DNA of 64,000 nucleotides from Endozoicomonas numazuensis (GTDB lineage Bacteria; Pseudomonadota; Gammaproteobacteria; Pseudomonadales; Endozoicomonadaceae): NCBI RefSeq assembly GCF_000722635.1, contig NZ_JOKH01000005.1, positions 44,464 to 108,463 of the forward strand, read 5' to 3'. Shown piece by piece: positions 60,063 to 64,000 of this stretch (position 1 is its first letter; each line of letters starts with the position of its first letter). The notes under the pieces were generated by a model. It saw only the letters and a program-made list of their open reading frames with translations, ran no database searches and was not told where the DNA came from. The position numbers and the translations under genes were made by a program.

Positions 60063-60867
60063 GTTTAGATTGGGTTACCGATTTTTCTGAAGACGTCCAT
60101 TGCATCGGGAACTTCATTGAGAACTGGAATTTTTTTCCGGTTTCTCCATGAGGTTGATACATCTGTTCAGTCCAACTGAGTGAACCCTGTTTGTCGAGAA
60201 TCAAAACACTGGTGTTACGGGTTCCGTAATGTTCGCTGGCTATAAAGCAACTGGATAAAAACTTTTCCCGCTCTTGTCCCACTCCGGTTTCCGGCAGCTG
60301 GTCATCAGGCGCTTTTGAGCCGTTATGCATCATGGCAATCAGCGCTTCAGGTTCGGGCTTTGGCCGCTCTTCGACATGCTGGGTCAGCCCTTGTCGAACG
60401 TTCTCCAGCTTGGGCCAAGGCGTATTAAGGAGGTGGTTGCTGAGGGCATGGTATCCCGGCTTAAGAGAGATAATACTGCCCATACGGTTGGAGTAGTAAT
60501 ACAAACCACTGGAATCGCCCACCAACAGGTTAAATCCGGAGTATTGCTCAGCAGAACTGTGAATCACGCTAAGGTATTCTTTGGATGAAAGGTCACTGCT
60601 CAGAAAGTTACTGACCAGATGGCCCCGGGAAAGTGTTCCAGGTTGAATAGGCAGTTCCCGATAGTTGGTGACAGCAGCAATGCGGCCTCTACGACTCAGA
60701 GCCAGCCAGCTGCCCCCGGCCTCGATATCACGACCCCCAAGAATTTCAGGGTTATCTTCCCAGAAGTGCACTGTTTTTGCGGGTCGCTCATAAAACTCAT
60801 CGCGGTTGGCGACCAGAATCAGTGGATATTGGGCATCCGGTTGCCAGGACAGGGAAATCAGACACAT
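60055..60867 (-). CDS. NRDE (TANGO2-like) family protein
   Basis: A 270-residue Ntn-type fold protein starting MCLISLSWQPDAQYPLILVA, with a Cys at position 2 and the family motif NRDEFYERP. Further conserved segments are GGRDIEAGGSWLALSRRGRI and AAVTNYRE. The family is linked with haem or lipid handling in eukaryotes; its bacterial role is not established. The last three codons and stop come from the repeat family. Confidence 0.9.
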   Translation of the reverse strand: MCLISLSWQPDAQYPLILVANRDEFYERPAKTVHFWEDNPEILGGRDIEAGGSWLALSRRGRIAAVTNYRELPIQPGTLSRGHLVSNFLSSDLSSKEYLSVIHSSAEQYSGFNLLVGDSSGLYYYSNRMGSIISLKPGYHALSNHLLNTPWPKLENVRQGLTQHVEERPKPEPEALIAMMHNGSKAPDDQLPETGVGQEREKFLSSCFIASEHYGTRNTSVLILDKQGSLSWTEQMYQPHGETGKKFQFSMKFPMQWTSSEKSVTQSKQP

Positions 60868-60914
60868 AGCTAGAAATCATCTCTTGTTTTTATCAACGCT
60901 GCTGATGTCACACA

Positions 60915-61015
60915 AGCAGCCATGAGCGGGAAATGAGGCTCACCCCGTAACATGAAAATGGCTACATGGCTATGATAGAGCTGCATTTTCATAGTAAACA
61001 GCTGTGAGCTGGAAA
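60915..61015 (+). repeat. Dispersed hairpin repeat, full copy upstream of the NRDE gene
   Basis: Begins AGCAGCCATGAGCGGGAAAT, arms AAATGAGGCTC and GAGCTGCATTTT with CACCCCGTAACATGAA between, and ends in AGTAAACAGCTGTGAGC. The surrounding 544-bp gap (60868-61411) has no convincing gene; a 64-codon frame at 61180 has no ribosome site. Confidence 0.85.
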
Positions 61016-61411
61016 TGTCATTGGGTGCTACTGATGAAAAGATATAACGACATTCTCTTAACAAAAAGATATACGTTGTTTTTGCTTACTCTGATTCAAA
61101 GGGTATCACATTCATTTAGTGCTTTTCTGGCCACTAACAGAATCGGCTCCTGAACTGTTTTTATTTCGGCTTTGTTATTTTGCTGTTCGAGCAAACGTGC
61201 CAGCCACTTTCTGTCTCGCAGTGTGTCGAAGCTTCGAATGATTGGGGCTTGTTCCAGAAAATATGCGAGAGCTTCCTGGGTATATCAGGGGCTGGGAGCC
61301 TGTCTGCCACAGATCAGTTGGGATTCATAATGGGTAAATGCTATTTAATGCCACTTAATGTCATTTCTTATTAAACTGGAGAAGATAATCTATAGCAGAG
61401 GGGGAAAGATT

Positions 61412-62212
61412 ATGAGTAAAACGCTAACCGCTGCTGTGATCCAAATGTGCTCTGGACCTGATGTTCAGGCCAATCTCAAACAAGCTGATGATCTTTTATC
61501 AGGTATGGCATCGACTGCAGATATTATTGTACTACCCGAATGTTTTGCCCAAATGGGAGGTGATATTCCTGCTTTGGGCAACAATACCTGTGTGGTCAGA
61601 AACTGGATGTCTCATGTGGCCCGCCAATCCAAAGCCTGGCTGGTAGGTGGTTCTATTCCGTGTGTGGTGAATGAGGGAGAGAACAGCAGGGCTTCCTGTT
61701 TTGTTTATGATCCTGAGGGTAATGAGGCCACTCGGTATGACAAGATTCATTTGTTTAATGCGGACGTATCGGACGGTACACGTCGCTATCGGGAGTCTGA
61801 CGATTATTCTGCAGGAACGGGTCTGAGTGTGGTGGATATGGAGTTCGCCAAAACCGGCTTAACTATCTGTTATGACGTGCGTTTTCCTGAGCTGTATCGA
61901 CAGCTGAGAGTAAAGGGGGCAGACATTATTACGGTACCTTCTGCATTTACCCGAGTGACGGGGCAGGCTCACTGGGAGCCTTTGTTACGGGCTCGTGCTA
62001 TCGAAAACCAATGTTTTGTACTGGCAGCTAATCAGGGTGGAACCCATCCGAGCCAGAGAGAAACCTGGGGGCACAGTATGATAATTTCACCCTGGGGTGA
62101 AGTTTTGGCTGAAGCAGAAGAAGCTCCCTGTGTGCTGATGGCTGAGCTGGATATAAAAGCACTAAAGGAGGTCAGGCAGCAAATGCCCTGTTTTGATCAT
62201 CGAGTGTTATGA
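61412..62212 (+). CDS. Carbon-nitrogen hydrolase (nitrilase/Nit superfamily)
   Basis: A 266-residue amidase. The catalytic triad is visible: Glu in IIVLPECFAQMGG, Lys in YDKIHLFN and Cys in GLTICYDVRFPELYRQLRVK. It resembles Nit1/omega-amidase or deaminated glutathione amidase members, which is the likely role. AGAGGGGG precedes the start at 61412; a frame start at 61358 adds residues outside the family. Confidence 0.9.
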   Translation: MSKTLTAAVIQMCSGPDVQANLKQADDLLSGMASTADIIVLPECFAQMGGDIPALGNNTCVVRNWMSHVARQSKAWLVGGSIPCVVNEGENSRASCFVYDPEGNEATRYDKIHLFNADVSDGTRRYRESDDYSAGTGLSVVDMEFAKTGLTICYDVRFPELYRQLRVKGADIITVPSAFTRVTGQAHWEPLLRARAIENQCFVLAANQGGTHPSQRETWGHSMIISPWGEVLAEAEEAPCVLMAELDIKALKEVRQQMPCFDHRVL

Positions 62213-62264
62213 AAGAGCTGTTTCTATACTTGCAGTAATCTACAGCGAATGACAGGGCGTCATA

Positions 62265-63896
62265 ATGCCAAGCAAGGGAATCAATATTTTTGGCAGTATG
62301 GGGAGCATTTCATCCTCTACGAGCTCTACCAATTCGGATTGGGAAATTGATCCTGATGATGAGTTGAATCTAGCGACCGGAAAGCCGCTGGAGCTTAACA
62401 AGAAAATAGGTGCTTTCAGGGCCAGAACGGCTAAAGAAATCGAGAGCAAGCAGAAGTATCTTGGGCCTCCAGAAGCGTTCAAAGAAAACGGACCCGTCAG
62501 AAATCAGCGTTTAAAATATATCTGGCTGCGAGGCGTGGGTAAGTTGATAGGGCTGTTCGGCAGGGAGACACCGGTCTATCACAAGCCTATAAAAGATATC
62601 GTCTACCCACAGCCCAAGCCGGAAAACCTGACAAAACCGGATGACGCTCAGGTGGACATTTTTACTTCGGATAGAAACCTTGCGAGTTATCTGACCGGCT
62701 CTGAGCCGGTATTTGTTCGCACTGAAAGTGATCGTCCTCTCTTTAATGCCAGTGAACCCATACCTGAAGATGTCAGGCAGTCCGATAGCAGAGCCACCTG
62801 CTATTTATTAAGTGCTCTGGCTTCTTATGCTGCGTCTCCTGTGGGTAAACAGCTGCTGTTGAACAATATCCATCCTTTGAAGCCCGGTTATGCTCTGGTT
62901 AAATTCCATGATCCCAGTTTGGAGCAGGCTATTCAGGTTATGGTGAAAACCGATCGCCTGATTGATCAGAAAGGAGCCGATCTTTATTCCTTTGACAATG
63001 ATAGTCGTTCAAGTTGGGTTGGTACGGTAGAAAAAGCGTTTCATTCCTTTAGAACGTCTATGAAGGAAAGAATTGAAAGCTTTAACCGGGTTGCAAAGAG
63101 TGAGAAAGATGGAGAGGCAGAAATCCATTACCAGGCACTTTTGCAGGATTTGATTGATAAAGGTGAAGACCATACGACTCTGGATCATTCCCATATTTTT
63201 AAAGCCATCCGTTTTTTGCCACCTATGCCGGAGTGTGCAGACCCTCCTGAAGGTTTGGTTCAGGATCTTCACTCACCAGTCCTGTTTAACCAGGATGATC
63301 TTTCAGACAAGCGAAGTCTGGAGTTGTTAAAAGCCAATGTGGATAACGGTGTCCCGATGATTCTTGGAACACGCAGTGATGCTGCGGGGATAGTGAATGC
63401 CATCTACTCGGGTACTCCCACTGATCATGCCGTAGCGGTTTTAGGGCCGGCTACAACCTTGGTGGATGGGAAACCTGTTGAAGGATTGCTGATCTATGAC
63501 ACTTATGGTGATTCTCTGGATGGAAATAGCGAGGTCGATCATTACTCGCCAACGTTGAAAAGCAAAAGACAGGACAGTGGTATTGACTCAATGGTCTCGA
63601 AAAGCCCCGTATCAGAGTTTGAAGCGGCCTTTGAATGGGTTGATATTACCGATGCGCCCTCGCCCGAAACAGACCCTGATCTGGATGGGTTTGATGTTGT
63701 AGGCCTTGATGATCTGCTGGATGAAAGTGAGGTAGATAGTGACTTTGGTTTTGAGAAAGTGGAAGGATTTGAAGAAAAGCAGTTATTGACCAAAGCTTCT
63801 GGTAGAGCGGTTCGGTTTTTCCCATACAGTGATTTGCACAAGTACTTTTCCCGGGGTGCCACTGCAGTTGGAGGATTAAGGCCAAAGTCGTCTTAA
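62265..63896 (+). CDS. Calpain-like (C2) cysteine protease, probable effector
   Basis: A 543-residue protein. Residues 1-25 are Ser/Thr-rich and unstructured (MPSKGINIFGSMGSISSSTS), like type III secretion signals. The protease core has Gln172 and Cys179 (RQSDSRATCYLLSALASYA), WVGTVEKAFHSF near 251 as in calpains, His388 in PTDHAVAVLG, and the third catalytic position in LLIYDTYGD with Asp412 in place of the usual Asn. The C-terminal 90 residues are acidic. No signal peptide or partner gene is present. A host-targeted role is inference. Confidence 0.72.
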   Translation: MPSKGINIFGSMGSISSSTSSTNSDWEIDPDDELNLATGKPLELNKKIGAFRARTAKEIESKQKYLGPPEAFKENGPVRNQRLKYIWLRGVGKLIGLFGRETPVYHKPIKDIVYPQPKPENLTKPDDAQVDIFTSDRNLASYLTGSEPVFVRTESDRPLFNASEPIPEDVRQSDSRATCYLLSALASYAASPVGKQLLLNNIHPLKPGYALVKFHDPSLEQAIQVMVKTDRLIDQKGADLYSFDNDSRSSWVGTVEKAFHSFRTSMKERIESFNRVAKSEKDGEAEIHYQALLQDLIDKGEDHTTLDHSHIFKAIRFLPPMPECADPPEGLVQDLHSPVLFNQDDLSDKRSLELLKANVDNGVPMILGTRSDAAGIVNAIYSGTPTDHAVAVLGPATTLVDGKPVEGLLIYDTYGDSLDGNSEVDHYSPTLKSKRQDSGIDSMVSKSPVSEFEAAFEWVDITDAPSPETDPDLDGFDVVGLDDLLDESEVDSDFGFEKVEGFEEKQLLTKASGRAVRFFPYSDLHKYFSRGATAVGGLRPKSS

Positions 63897-63928
63897 ACCT
63901 GAGTTCCATTACTGCTGCAGTGGCTATT

Positions 63929-64000
63929 GACTATAAAAATGCGAACCTGCAGCCGTTTTCATGTTTCGAGCTAAGCCGCATTTCCCGCTCATGGTTGTCT
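63929..64000 (-). repeat. Dispersed hairpin repeat, reverse copy cut by the window end
   Basis: ACTATAAAAATGCG, then TTTTCATGTTTCGAGCTAAG, then CCGCATTTCCCGCTCATGGT match the reverse form of the element at 55738-55829. It begins 33 bp after the protease stop. Confidence 0.85.

Noticed and set aside
61180-61374. 64-codon frame before the nitrilase-family gene
   Set aside because: No ribosome site or family signature, and it runs into the upstream sequence of the real gene.

Overview
The window looks like the chromosome of a marine gammaproteobacterium. The evidence is a Vibrio-type lateral flagellar (Laf) gene order, a gammaproteobacterial rppH-ptsP pair, rlmI, a COG4315 periplasmic protein and an AcfC-like binding protein. 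Effector-like proteins and a dense family of intergenic repeats containing AACAGCCATGAGCGGGAAAT suggest an Endozoicomonas-like, host-associated lineage; that placement is inference from style, not from a marker gene.

Positions 1-31759 form one nearly uninterrupted flagellar locus. It runs lafA(flagellin)-fliD-fliS-fliT-fliK-fliL-fliA(lafS)-motA-motB, then flgA (reverse), flgBCDEFGHIJKL, flgM-flgN, and on the reverse strand motY-lafK-fliEFGHIJ followed by a 1275-residue protein that is not a known flagellar component. A sigma-54 type promoter precedes flgB and a sigma-54 activator (LafK) is encoded in the locus, so a LafK to FliA/FlgM cascade is likely. fliMN, fliPQR and flhBA are not in the window. 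The 1275-residue protein has an internal duplication and kinase-like signature residues split between its two copies; it sits 3 bp after fliJ and is the most unusual gene seen.

Positions 31.8-38.6 kb hold housekeeping and accessory genes: a PhnA-like zinc protein, an AmpD-type amidase, a PhyH-type dioxygenase, a GNAT acetyltransferase, three linked unknown genes and rlmI. Positions 38.6-42.6 kb hold an A+T-rich TauD/AsnO-like dioxygenase gene, an AEC-type permease, a kynureninase-like PLP enzyme and a variant tryptophan 2,3-dioxygenase, which suggests acquired tryptophan/kynurenine chemistry. Positions 42.7-46.8 kb hold a HAD phosphatase, rppH and ptsP.

Positions 46.8-55.7 kb look like a TetR-controlled catabolic operon (sulfotransferase-like, alkylsulfatase-like metallo-beta-lactamase fold, zinc alcohol dehydrogenase, short-chain dehydrogenase). 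Two palindromic operators lie between the regulator and the first gene. The alcohol dehydrogenase is split by an IS200/IS605-family element whose right-end hairpin is in turn split by an IS1182-family element. Both insertion points can be read to the base, and removing the outer element restores an in-frame 338-residue enzyme.

Positions 55.8-64 kb hold a COG4315 protein, an AcfC-like protein, an ECF sigma/anti-sigma pair, a DUF2541-like protein, an NRDE protein, a nitrilase-family amidohydrolase and a calpain-like cysteine protease with an effector-like N terminus. Copies of an approximately 90-bp hairpin repeat with TAAACAGCCATGAGC ends are scattered through the window. In three genes this repeat supplies the last codons (Lys-Gln-Pro-stop). 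No rRNA, tRNA or CRISPR array was recognised.
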